DNA of 7,699 nucleotides from assembly GCA_015061765.1 (NCBI GenBank), contig SUVZ01000169.1:1-7699 (forward strand), in the 5' to 3' direction. The notes beneath the pieces were generated by a model. That model had not been told where the DNA came from and did no database searches. It saw nothing but the letters and a program-made list of their open reading frames with translations. The stretch is from Lentisphaerota bacterium. GTDB taxonomy: Bacteria; Verrucomicrobiota; Kiritimatiellia; RFP12; UBA1067. Both the position numbers and the translations under genes were made by a program. Of this stretch, positions 1-7,533 are shown one piece after another (the first letter of the stretch is position 1; each line of letters opens with the position of its first letter).

Positions 1-948
<948 letters not shown>

Positions 949-958
949 TTCAGCTCCT

Positions 959-1702
959 TCACGCCTTCGGCTTACGCCACCAGGCGAGATATTCGATGTT
1001 TCCCTTGTCCTTGCCCTTTATCGGCGATTCGGCAAGTCCCAGCAATTCAAGTCCCAGCCCGGCCCGGCCGAATTCAGAAATATCTGCCACGACCTGTTCG
1101 CGCACAGCAGGATCCGTCACAACGCCGCCTGGCGCCGCGCCGCGACCGGCCTCAAACTGCGGCTTGATCAGCGAGATCATCTCTCCCCCCGGCTCCAGGA
1201 CCTCCACCATCGGCGGCAAGATCAACTTGAGCGAGATGAAGCTGACGTCTGTCACGGCGCGGGACGGAATCTCCGGAAGATCCGCTGCCTTCATGTAGCG
1301 AGCGTTGAAGTTTTCCTTGACCCACACCCGCGGATCGGACCTCAGTTTCCACGCCAGCTGATTCGTTCCGACATCCACAGCCATGACGCGTTTCGCGCCA
1401 TGCTGAAGCATGCAGTCCGTAAAGCCACCGGTCGACGATCCGACATCCAGACATATGCGATCGGTCACATCCCAGCCGGCGAACGCGGCGAAGGCGCCTT
1501 CTAGCTTTTCGCCGCCCCGGGAGACGAAGCGTGGGGGTGCCTCAACCTCTATCCTGTCCGAATCCTGAACCTGGACCGCAGACTTCGCGGCGACCTGTCC
1601 ATTGACGCGCACCTTGCCCTCCATCACGAGCGACTGGGCGGTCGTGCGGGATGCGGCAAGGCCTCGCTCGACGAGTGCGCTGTCGAGACGGCATTTCATC
1701 AT
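959..1702 (-). CDS. tlyA: TlyA family rRNA 2'-O-methyltransferase (hemolysin A-like)
   Basis: A 247-residue SAM-dependent methyltransferase of the TlyA family, which in characterised members 2'-O-methylates cytidines of 16S and/or 23S rRNA and affects capreomycin susceptibility. Length fits the family. An S4 RNA-binding domain (about 4-52, RLDSALVERG to RVNGQ) is joined by a short linker to an FtsJ-type Rossmann fold with the SAM motif LDVGSSTGGFTD (85-96). Residues aligning with the K-D-K-E tetrad are visible: K66 in SRGGEKL, D152 in TDVSF, K180 in IKPQFEAGR and E237 in GNIEY. The start ATG (1702) overlaps the PEGA gene stop as ATGA, implying translational coupling, and no clear Shine-Dalgarno is present; a second ATG follows at 1699. 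Its place between envelope genes and ligA looks like operon sharing rather than a common function. Family assignment is firm; the exact rRNA target cannot be read from sequence, and the hemolysin name is historical. Confidence 0.95.
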   Translation of the reverse strand: MMKCRLDSALVERGLAASRTTAQSLVMEGKVRVNGQVAAKSAVQVQDSDRIEVEAPPRFVSRGGEKLEGAFAAFAGWDVTDRICLDVGSSTGGFTDCMLQHGAKRVMAVDVGTNQLAWKLRSDPRVWVKENFNARYMKAADLPEIPSRAVTDVSFISLKLILPPMVEVLEPGGEMISLIKPQFEAGRGAAPGGVVTDPAVREQVVADISEFGRAGLGLELLGLAESPIKGKDKGNIEYLAWWRKPKA

Positions 1703-3027
1703 TCGAGCGACTTGATTGTGCGGACGTCAGCCTTGCGGAAATCCTGCATGATGCCTTCCTTGACCTCAAGACGGTAGGTGTCTGGATTGTTGCTGTCCAT
1801 GAGGACGCCGCGGTACGTTCCGGTAACCGTCTCGATCTCGGTGTCGGGTATGAAGATGCGTTTGAGGCGGAGATTGAGCCTTGAGCCCTTCTTGGCCTCA
1901 ATCTTTATCTTGCCCTTCGCTTCCGCATAGCCGCGCAAACGCGCCAGAAGCTGGTATTCGCCAGCGCTTACGTCACGGACGAAAAGCACGTCGGACTTCA
2001 CGTTCGAGAGATCTGCCTTCTTTCCGCGATGGGCGGATGTCGTTCCGACTACCTTGCCGTCCAGCATGATCCTCGCGCCGGGCGGAGTTGTCGTTATCTC
2101 GATCCAACCGAGAATCGACTCGAATTTTATCTCCTCGGTCAGTTCGCCGCCGTTCTCCATCACGACCGTCTTGAACACCGGCGCGTATCCGGAGAGCTCC
2201 GCCTTTATGGTGTGCACCCCTGGACGGACAGGCGAAAGCGTCAGCGGAGTCTTGCCGACGTAGTTGTCGTCCATCGTCACACGGGCGCCATCAGGATAGG
2301 AGATCACGGAAAGCTTGGCGGCCCTGCCGCGCATCGCCAGGGAAAGCGACTGTTTGTCGCCCGGCACGATGCGGAGCTCTCGCTTTTCGTCCTCAAACCC
2401 CTTGAGCTTGAACACGAACGTCGCGTATCCCTTCGGGACTCGGTCGATGCGGCACGGTGTCGTGCCACGAACAATGCCGTTCACCTGAACTGCCGCGCCG
2501 GCAGGCTCGGATACGCACTCAACGACTCCTGAATCCAGCACAAGCTTTTCGCTTACCGCAACAGGGGTGCGGCCCGAAAGCGCAACATTGACGCGCTTCG
2601 TCTGATAGCCGATACTCTCAAGGTTCAGTGCGTAGGTCTTGTCGGTGTCGAGATCCGTAAGAAGGAGAGGCGTGACACCAAGCGAGACTCCGCCCAGTTT
2701 TACGTCCGCGCCTTCAGGCTCGCTCTTCACCAGAAGAAGTCCCTTCTCGGGCTCGAGATCGTAGTCCTTGGTAAGGAAGTCGCCGTCTGCGACCGATATG
2801 ATCTCCTCGACCGGACGGCGGCCAGCGGCCTCGACCCGGAGCAGATGCTTTCCGGCCGCGACGTTGAACACCGACACTGGGACGACGCCCTTTGATTCGC
2901 CGTCCACCAAGACCTTTGCGCCTTCCGGTCTTGCGGTGACATCAATGCGCGTAGGGGCGTTACCGAACGCCGCCGTCGCCGACAGCGCACACAGGGTTGC
3001 TGCACGTATCATTCCAAAGAAACTCAC
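1699..3027 (-). CDS. Secreted protein with five tandem PEGA repeats
   Basis: A 442-residue protein starting with a signal-like peptide (hydrophobic 6-22, probable cleavage near AFGNA), so likely periplasmic or surface exposed. It contains five PEGA-type beta domains with signature motifs at 33 (RPEGA), 103 (EPEGA), 174 (EPAGA), 244 (YPDGA) and 314 (TPPGA), spaced 70-71 residues apart, each followed by a G-x-T/V-P turn about 12 residues later (the fifth reads GTTS). PEGA domains are small beta-rich modules found on envelope and S-layer-associated proteins and are thought to bind protein or peptidoglycan ligands. The last repeat has a longer insertion (331-350), and the C-terminal 50 residues form a separate small beta domain. 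The GTG start at 3027 overlaps the upstream stop as GTGA and has a strong GGGAGG 6 nt before it. Coupling to the FHA-TM gene and tadC suggests a periplasmic partner of that membrane system. Ligand and exact role are unknown. Confidence 0.9.
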   Translation of the reverse strand: MSFFGMIRAATLCALSATAAFGNAPTRIDVTARPEGAKVLVDGESKGVVPVSVFNVAAGKHLLRVEAAGRRPVEEIISVADGDFLTKDYDLEPEKGLLLVKSEPEGADVKLGGVSLGVTPLLLTDLDTDKTYALNLESIGYQTKRVNVALSGRTPVAVSEKLVLDSGVVECVSEPAGAAVQVNGIVRGTTPCRIDRVPKGYATFVFKLKGFEDEKRELRIVPGDKQSLSLAMRGRAAKLSVISYPDGARVTMDDNYVGKTPLTLSPVRPGVHTIKAELSGYAPVFKTVVMENGGELTEEIKFESILGWIEITTTPPGARIMLDGKVVGTTSAHRGKKADLSNVKSDVLFVRDVSAGEYQLLARLRGYAEAKGKIKIEAKKGSRLNLRLKRIFIPDTEIETVTGTYRGVLMDSNNPDTYRLEVKEGIMQDFRKADVRTIKSLE

Positions 3028-4346
3028 TTCGCACCTCCCTTCTTGATGCGGTTCTCAACATCCACAAGCTTCGCGGCGGCCTCGGCATGGCGCGGATCGC
3101 GGCTGTCCGGCACAAGCTCGCACAGTATCCTGAGCTCGCGCACCGCCTTGTCCCAGTCCCCCATGTTCACGGCCCGGTCCACCTCGAAGCGCTGATCCTT
3201 GTAGCGGCGGTCCAGCTCGGCGCGCACCATGTCGCGCTTGGTGATAAGTTCGCCATAGTCGGCCGGCTTCGGGTTCACGGTCTCAAGATCCATCACGGCC
3301 TCGTCGTACAGCTTCAGAGCGGCGGCAAGGTTTCCGTAGTTGACGTCGCGCTCCTCCCACTTCGCGTCGGCGGCAAGACGCGCCTCTGCGCTCATTTCGG
3401 TGAGCTTCTCGGAAGAATACTGGATAGCCCAGATGCCCAGCTCGTTCTGAGAGAACGTCTCAAGCGCGAGGCGCACCGCGCGGAAGGGATCAGGCTCAGA
3501 GGCATTCTCCACGACGCACGAAAACGCCACCGTTCCGCGCACAACGCGCAGCTCGTAGCGGTTCAGTTCGCCGGGGCGGGGCGTACCGGAGTATTCCCTG
3601 TCCAGCCGGAAAAGCTCCGACGACGAGAACAGCCTGTCAAGCTCATCGCGAGCCTTATCGGAAAGCTGTGCCGACTTCCTGATGTGGCGGTCGCTTTCCG
3701 GGATGTCATCAAGTTCGGCGCTGATGCTGCCGCCCGCATCGACATTGATGGCGTATCTGCAGATCCCCTTTGTGGACGCCTCCACCTTCTCGTATGACAC
3801 GGACCATAGCTTTGCTGGCGCAAGCGGCCTCGCCGACACCACTCCATCTGCGCCGCCCCTCGGAGCCAGAAGGATTGCGACGGCGGATCCTCCAAGCACA
3901 AGCACGAGCACAAGCCAGAGAATCAGGCGCAACGGAGAACCGCCAGAAGGCTTCGCCCCATTATCAACACTTTCCGCAGAGGACTGCGCAAACCCAAGAT
4001 CGACCGCAGATACATCCTCGCCTTCCGCGGAAGCATCCATTCCAGGAACGACGAGCATGAGTTCGCTGTCGCCGGCCTGCACACGGTCGCCCCCCATCAA
4101 TGCACGGCTGGACGCGCCCAGCTGCTCTCCGTTGACCTCGGTTCCGTTTGCGCTGGCAAGGTCGGTGACATACACCGCTCCGTCCCTCAGTTCGAAAAGA
4201 CACTGATTCCGGGAAAGCGACGGATCTGATATGGATATCTCGCATGACGAAGATCTGCCGAGCCTGATCCCCGCCTCAGTCACTGAAAAGCGCTGGCCTT
4301 CGAGAGGCCCGGCCGTGACAAGAAGTTCTGTTGCAGTGTTTTCCAT
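3024..4346 (-). CDS. FHA domain / single transmembrane helix / periplasmic helical-repeat protein
   Basis: A 440-residue protein from the ATG at 4346. Residues about 6-100 form an FHA (phosphothreonine-binding) domain: GR at 30-31, S45-R46 in LSRNQ, and SANGT with N67-G68. The usual SRxH histidine is replaced by Gln (Q48). An acidic, Ser-rich linker follows, then one hydrophobic helix at about 139-161, placing the FHA domain in the cytoplasm and the remainder in the periplasm. Residues about 170-320 are a mixed alpha/beta region I do not recognise with certainty; its order (GGSISAELDD, a helix, then LNRYELRVVRG) faintly recalls emfourin-type domains. Residues about 330-434 are alpha-helical with TPR-like repeats (NLAAALKLYDEAV; GDWDKAVRELRILCELVPDS). 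An upstream in-frame GTG at 4364 is rejected because AAGGAG sits 9 nt before 4346. It follows tadC by 14 nt and overlaps the PEGA gene by 4 nt. It probably links a phosphorylation signal to the envelope machine; that is inference. Confidence 0.87.
   Translation of the reverse strand: MENTATELLVTAGPLEGQRFSVTEAGIRLGRSSSCEISISDPSLSRNQCLFELRDGAVYVTDLASANGTEVNGEQLGASSRALMGGDRVQAGDSELMLVVPGMDASAEGEDVSAVDLGFAQSSAESVDNGAKPSGGSPLRLILWLVLVLVLGGSAVAILLAPRGGADGVVSARPLAPAKLWSVSYEKVEASTKGICRYAINVDAGGSISAELDDIPESDRHIRKSAQLSDKARDELDRLFSSSELFRLDREYSGTPRPGELNRYELRVVRGTVAFSCVVENASEPDPFRAVRLALETFSQNELGIWAIQYSSEKLTEMSAEARLAADAKWEERDVNYGNLAAALKLYDEAVMDLETVNPKPADYGELITKRDMVRAELDRRYKDQRFEVDRAVNMGDWDKAVRELRILCELVPDSRDPRHAEAAAKLVDVENRIKKGGAK
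3034..3039 (-). promoter_or_regulatory. Shine-Dalgarno site of the PEGA gene
   Basis: GGGAGG on the minus strand lies 6 nt before the GTG at 3027. It supports that GTG, rather than the in-frame ATG at 3012, as the start of the PEGA-repeat gene. Confidence 0.8.
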
Positions 4347-4355
4347 GTGGAATGA

Positions 4356-4361
4356 CTCCTT
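4356..4361 (-). promoter_or_regulatory. Shine-Dalgarno site of the FHA gene
   Basis: AAGGAG on the minus strand, overlapping the tadC stop codon and 9 nt before the ATG at 4346. It fixes the FHA gene start at 4346 instead of the in-frame GTG at 4364. Confidence 0.8.
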
Positions 4362-5275
4362 CACAAGATGTTTTTGGCCGCCTCAAGCAGAATCGGGGCG
4401 AGCAGCACGATCAATACGGCCGGAAAGATGCAAAGAAGCAGAGGGCCGAGCATCTTCACGGGGGCTTCGTTCGCCAGACGCTCCGCACGGTCGAACCTGC
4501 GGGCGCGCAGCTGTTCGGACTGTATGCGCAGGATCGGACCTATCGGCACACCGAGCTCGTCTGCCTGAATGAGGGCAAACGACACCGACTTCAGGTCGGG
4601 CTGACGCGAACGGTCCGCCATGTTGCGCAACGCCACACGGCGCGAAATGCCCATCTGAACCTCGCGCGTCATTCGGATAAGTTCCTCATTGAGCGGATCG
4701 AGGCGCCGACGGCTGCAGTTGCGCTGAAGCGCGCTCATGAAGTCCATGCCGGCCTCCACCGAAAGCGTAAGCAAGTCCAGGACGAAGGGCAGCGCACGCA
4801 TTATCGCGAAATGGCGTTTCTTCAGCGTGCTCCTTAGCCACATGAGCGGATAGGCATAGAAATAAAGAAATCCCAGCATCGCCACAAGCAGACTGTTGCC
4901 CGAAAGGAACGAATCGGAATCAAGCAGTGCCGGAGCTATGACGGCTATGCACCACAACGTTCCGCACACAACCGGGACAAGCATCTTGAGCGCCACGAAC
5001 TCAGCGCCCGAAAGCAACCCCTCCAAGCCGGATGCGACAATCATCTGATCTGCCATCTCGCGCGACTTTGCGAACGCAGGACGGCCAACCACGCGCGAAA
5101 GGTTGGATACGAACGGAAGCAGAAGCCTGAATATCAAGGGGATCTTGCGCTCGGTCTTGCGTCCATCCGCCAAGGTTACGTAGGTGATCTCCGAGGCTAT
5201 CGACACAGCATAAACAGCCAACAGGACCGCAGCTGCGGTCCAGGCAAGAATCACAGGTATCTGCTGTATCGTCAT
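4361..5275 (-). CDS. tadC: TadC-like type II secretion F-domain inner-membrane protein
   Basis: A 304-residue polytopic membrane protein with the T2SSF (PF00482-type) domain of Tad/Flp pilus and type II/IV pilus platform proteins. In Tad systems TadB and TadC form the inner-membrane platform that couples the TadA ATPase to Flp pilin assembly. Hydrophobic segments lie at about 8-27, 94-114, 127-147 and 273-297. The cytoplasmic T2SSF region (162-287) starts with ALPFVLDLLTLSVEAGMDF, characteristic of TadC, and continues with DELGVPIGPILR (239-250). Length and topology match TadC. No tadA, tadB or flp gene is in the window: upstream is a tRNA gene 6 nt away, downstream are FHA and PEGA genes. 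No Shine-Dalgarno precedes the ATG at 5275; the only sequence there is the tRNA 3' end. Family assignment is firm; whether it still serves a Tad pilus or a derived secretion apparatus is open. Confidence 0.9.
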   Translation of the reverse strand: MTIQQIPVILAWTAAAVLLAVYAVSIASEITYVTLADGRKTERKIPLIFRLLLPFVSNLSRVVGRPAFAKSREMADQMIVASGLEGLLSGAEFVALKMLVPVVCGTLWCIAVIAPALLDSDSFLSGNSLLVAMLGFLYFYAYPLMWLRSTLKKRHFAIMRALPFVLDLLTLSVEAGMDFMSALQRNCSRRRLDPLNEELIRMTREVQMGISRRVALRNMADRSRQPDLKSVSFALIQADELGVPIGPILRIQSEQLRARRFDRAERLANEAPVKMLGPLLLCIFPAVLIVLLAPILLEAAKNIL

Positions 5276-5281
5276 AAAACA

Positions 5282-5358
5282 TGGCGCCCGATGCAGGACT
5301 CGAACCTGCCACCCTCTGTTTAGGAAACAGATGCTCTGTCCAGATGAGCTAATCGGGC
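5282..5358 (-). tRNA. tRNA-Arg (anticodon CCU)
   Basis: A complete 77-nt cloverleaf on the minus strand. The 7-bp acceptor stem GCCCGAT pairs with ATCGGGC, followed by discriminator G and an encoded CCA. The D arm is GCTC/GAGC with a 9-nt loop. The anticodon stem TCTGT/ACAGA closes the loop TTCCTAA, giving anticodon CCT, which reads the AGG arginine codon. The variable region is 5 nt and the T arm is GCAGG/CCTGC with loop TTCGAGT. All stems pair perfectly. It sits 6 nt upstream of tadC on the same strand and downstream of a consensus extended -10 element, so it probably heads the tadC-ligA transcript. Confidence 0.97.
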
Positions 5359-5374
5359 ATTAAATTATGGGTGC

Positions 5375-5383
5375 ATTATACCA
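5375..5383 (-). promoter_or_regulatory. Extended -10 promoter of tRNA-Arg and the tadC operon
   Basis: On the minus strand TGG-TATAAT gives a perfect extended -10 element (TGnTATAAT) 16 nt upstream of the tRNA 5' end. The expected start point is about 5368, leaving a leader of roughly 10 nt. No good -35 is visible at 16-18 nt spacing (GTGCGT at 17 nt), consistent with extended -10 dependence. No other convincing promoter was seen before tadC, so this element may drive the whole run down to ligA. Confidence 0.7.
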
Positions 5384-5459
5384 TAACATACGGAAAAACG
5401 CACCTGTCTTGTTCAAGATTCAAAAACGGACGGCCCCGACCCATGAGTGCCTGCCTGAC

Positions 5460-5498
5460 AAAAACGCATTTCACCCTTTGTAAGGGCGAAATGCATTT
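5460..5498 (-). terminator. Intrinsic terminator of apbE
   Basis: On the minus strand the arms GCATTTC-G-CCCTT and AAGGG-T-GAAATGC (5466-5494) form a stem with an ACA loop, followed by GTTTTTG. In minus-strand RNA the central pair is a G-U wobble, but on the plus strand it is an A-C mismatch, which supports minus-strand function. Flanking A and U tracts extend the stem further. It lies 32 nt after the apbE stop. The rest of 5384-5459 shows no feature I can name. Confidence 0.85.
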
Positions 5499-5530
5499 TC
5501 TCAGTCAAAAAAAAAAGCAAACTCCAAACC

Positions 5531-6343
5531 TCAAGCAAACCAGACAAGCGGATCCCTGAAGCGATCCATCCACTTGGACTGGCGGCGGGCTACAAGGATT
5601 CTGGCATTGAGCGCGTCGGCGGCGGAATGCAGCTCGCTAGGCGAAAGCGAAAGCGCGGCTGTCGTAAGCGCGTCCGCTATCGCACCGTTCGGCGCAATCG
5701 CCCAACTCTGCTCCCAGCGCGTATTCTTCACGCCACGTCTCACATCCCATATGTGCTCGCCCTGAATCTCGGTGCCGCTGCCAGACAGCGCCCCCTTCGT
5801 CAGTTTCTCGACCACCGGAATTCGCGTGCGATCCTTGAACGGACCTCCTACGCCCAACGGCCATGGTCCACCCGAAACCAGCACAGTGCTCGTTCCGGCA
5901 TCCAAAAGCCAATCATGCAGGTCGAACTGTTCTCCTTCAAGGATCTTGCGGCACTCGTCAAGGGCGAACCCCTTCCCGATGCCGCCGAAATCCAACGACA
6001 CCTCGCCCTTCACGGACACCCTGCAATGTTCGGTATCTATCACGAGGTCGGCAAAATTGCGCCTGTCGGTCGTCGGGTCGAACGCCCCGGCGGTCGCCGC
6101 GCAGACCTGCGCGCATACGATCAGGATATCGACGGTCTCCCGCGACACGACCGCGATTTCGCCTGGGGACAGACCCTTTATAACAGCCACGTCGCTGGTG
6201 TCATTGAACTTCGAGAGCGTCAGCTCCAGGGCATCGATCCTGTCGAAGCAGGCTTGCGCAGCGGAGGCGGCAATGGACTCGTCTGCGGCGTTCACAACAA
6301 CAGCGAACTCGGTGTCCATTGCCTTATGATGATGGCGAAACAT
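5531..6343 (-). CDS. ApbE-like FAD:protein FMN transferase, short form without signal peptide
   Basis: A 270-residue protein of the ApbE family, which uses Mg2+ and FAD to attach FMN to threonine or serine residues of target proteins such as Nqr, Rnf or fumarate reductase-type subunits. Family blocks in order: MDTEF near the N terminus, the iD-x-LS-x-F block (ALELTLSKFNDTSDV), ATAGAFDPTTD, the core glycine block LDFGGIGKGFALD, WLLDAGTSTVLVSGG, then LSGSGTEIQGEHIWDVRRG and the C-terminal AIADALTTAAL, where the aspartate matches the family metal ligand. It is shorter than typical ApbE (about 330 residues) and begins MFRHHHKAMDTEF with no signal peptide or lipobox, so a cytoplasmic protein is predicted. 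Start at 6343: GGAAGG lies just upstream; an earlier in-frame extension would run back through the fba terminator. The gene follows fba by 65 nt holding that terminator. No flavoprotein substrate gene is visible nearby. Family call strong, substrate unknown. Confidence 0.92.
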   Translation of the reverse strand: MFRHHHKAMDTEFAVVVNAADESIAASAAQACFDRIDALELTLSKFNDTSDVAVIKGLSPGEIAVVSRETVDILIVCAQVCAATAGAFDPTTDRRNFADLVIDTEHCRVSVKGEVSLDFGGIGKGFALDECRKILEGEQFDLHDWLLDAGTSTVLVSGGPWPLGVGGPFKDRTRIPVVEKLTKGALSGSGTEIQGEHIWDVRRGVKNTRWEQSWAIAPNGAIADALTTAALSLSPSELHSAADALNARILVARRQSKWMDRFRDPLVWFA

Positions 6344-6356
6344 GATTCCTTCCCAC

Positions 6357-6383
6357 AAAAAAGGACGCGCACAAGGCGCGTCC
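6357..6383 (-). terminator. Intrinsic terminator between fba and apbE
   Basis: On the minus strand GGACGCGC-CTTGT-GCGCGTCC forms a perfect 8-bp GC-rich stem with a 5-nt loop, followed immediately by six Ts. It starts 25 nt after the fba stop. The apbE ribosome site and start codon follow within 13 nt, so apbE expression must come from readthrough or from a promoter inside fba. Confidence 0.93.
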
Positions 6384-6408
6384 CCTTCTTGCACAAGGCA
6401 TCGGTCGA

Positions 6409-7407
6409 TTACAGTTTGTCGTTCGAGCCGAGCACCTTCATGATCTTGTGGATGTACATCTTCTTCATGCTCTCGCGGGCAGGAGAGAGGTACTGGCGCG
6501 GATCGAAGTGGCCCGGATTCTCCGCGAAGTGCTTGCGGATCGCCGCCGTCATCGCAAGACGGGAGTCGGAGTCGATGTTGATCTTGCACACGGCGCTCTT
6601 GGCGGCCTTGCGGAGCTGAGCCTCCGGGATGCCGACCGCGTCAGGAAGCTTTCCGCCGAACTTGTTGATGGTGTCGACCTCGTCCTGCGGGACGCTGGAA
6701 GATCCGTGAAGGACGATCGGGAAACCGGGAAGCTTCTTCTCGATCGCCTTGAGAATGTCGAAAGCGAGCGGCGGCGGAACGAGCTTGCCGGTCTTCTTGT
6801 CGACAGTGCACTGCTCACGCGTGAACTTGTACGCGCCGTGGCTGGTGCCGATGGAAATAGCGAGGGAGTCACAACCCGTCTTCTCGGCGAACTCAATCAC
6901 CTCTTCAGGCTTGGTGTAGTGGGACTCCGCGGAGGAAACCTCGTCCTCAACGCCTGCGAGAACACCGAGCTCGGCCTCGACCGTGACGTCGTGCTTGTGG
7001 GCATACGTGACGACCTTCTTCGTGAGCTTGATGTTCTCCTTGAAGGGAAGATGGGAACCGTCGATCATGACGCTGGAGAAGCCACTGTCAATGCAGCTCT
7101 TGCAGGTTTCATAGCTGTCGCCATGGTCGAGATGGAGAACAATCTGGGGCTTCTTGCAGCCGAGCTCCTTGGCGTACTCCACTGCGCCCTGCGCCATGTA
7201 GCGGAGAATCGTGGGGTTCGCATACTTGCGGGCACCCTTCGAGACCTGCATGATGACGGGAGACTTCGTCTCAACCGCCGCCTGAACGATGGCCTGCATC
7301 TGCTCCATCGTATTAAAGTTGAAGGCCGGAATAGCATATCCGCCCTTGACCGCCTTCGCGAACATCTGCTTCGTGTTCACGAGTCCGAGTTTCTTGTAGC
7401 TGACCAT
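6409..7407 (-). CDS. fba: Class II fructose-1,6-bisphosphate aldolase
   Basis: A 332-residue zinc-dependent aldolase that reversibly cleaves fructose 1,6-bisphosphate into dihydroxyacetone phosphate and glyceraldehyde 3-phosphate, in cytoplasmic glycolysis and gluconeogenesis. Visible family motifs: GYAIPAFNFNTMEQ (23-36); LHLDHGD with catalytic D93 and zinc ligand H94; VEAELG with E145; the GTSHG block with zinc ligand H190; and LHGSSSV with zinc ligand H234; followed by the phosphate-binding INIDSDSR segment (275-282). The sequence is full length and resembles the roughly 330-residue class II aldolases of anaerobes. Start ATG 7407 has AAGGA 9 nt upstream. It has its own strong promoter and terminator, so it is essentially a monocistronic, highly expressed unit, and codon choice looks strongly biased (mostly AAG, TTC, CTC/CTT). 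Nothing is missing among the key residues. Confidence 0.97.
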   Translation of the reverse strand: MVSYKKLGLVNTKQMFAKAVKGGYAIPAFNFNTMEQMQAIVQAAVETKSPVIMQVSKGARKYANPTILRYMAQGAVEYAKELGCKKPQIVLHLDHGDSYETCKSCIDSGFSSVMIDGSHLPFKENIKLTKKVVTYAHKHDVTVEAELGVLAGVEDEVSSAESHYTKPEEVIEFAEKTGCDSLAISIGTSHGAYKFTREQCTVDKKTGKLVPPPLAFDILKAIEKKLPGFPIVLHGSSSVPQDEVDTINKFGGKLPDAVGIPEAQLRKAAKSAVCKINIDSDSRLAMTAAIRKHFAENPGHFDPRQYLSPARESMKKMYIHKIMKVLGSNDKL

Positions 7408-7455
7408 CTTATTATTTCCTTTTCCCTGATTGGGTAATGAAAAAACGAGTGCGTA

Positions 7456-7484
7456 TTATACTATCTATCGCGCTTTTTTTCAAG
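7456..7484 (-). promoter_or_regulatory. Sigma-70 type promoter of fba
   Basis: On the minus strand the -35 box TTGAAA (7484-7479) is followed by a 17-nt spacer and a perfect -10 box TATAAT (7461-7456). The expected transcription start is about 7449, giving a 5' leader of about 42 nt with AAGGA before the ATG. The -35 matches consensus in five of six positions. Confidence 0.88.
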
Positions 7485-7533
7485 GCAGGCGCAATCACAG
7501 TGCTTCTTAAACCTTATCTGCCTTTTCGGAAAG

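Noticed and set aside
4347..4364. GTG start at 4364 for the FHA gene
   Set aside because: It overlaps the tadC stop and contains the Shine-Dalgarno sequence itself; the ATG at 4346 has AAGGAG at 9 nt.
5503..5516. Run of ten As on the plus strand (ten Ts on the minus strand) after apbE
   Set aside because: Considered as a separate terminator, but no stem directly precedes it on the minus strand; the stem-loop at 5460-5498 explains termination.
5371..5559. A 62-codon plus-strand open frame between tRNA-Arg and apbE
   Set aside because: It runs through the apbE terminator stem-loop and the tRNA promoter, has no ribosome site and has a lysine-rich tail from a poly-A run.
6344..6589. N-terminal extension of the apbE frame by 82 codons
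   Set aside because: It would read through the intrinsic terminator and overlap fba, has no family similarity, and the ATG at 6343 has a ribosome site.
5627..6619. A 330-codon open frame on the plus strand opposite apbE
   Set aside because: It crosses apbE, the terminator and the fba 3' end with no recognisable domain or ribosome site; the minus-strand frame carries all ApbE blocks.
6448..7437. A 329-codon open frame on the plus strand opposite fba
   Set aside because: It is the antisense shadow of a gene with strong codon bias; the protein is low complexity, rich in Leu, Arg, Val and Asp, and has no recognisable motif, while the minus-strand frame encodes a complete aldolase.
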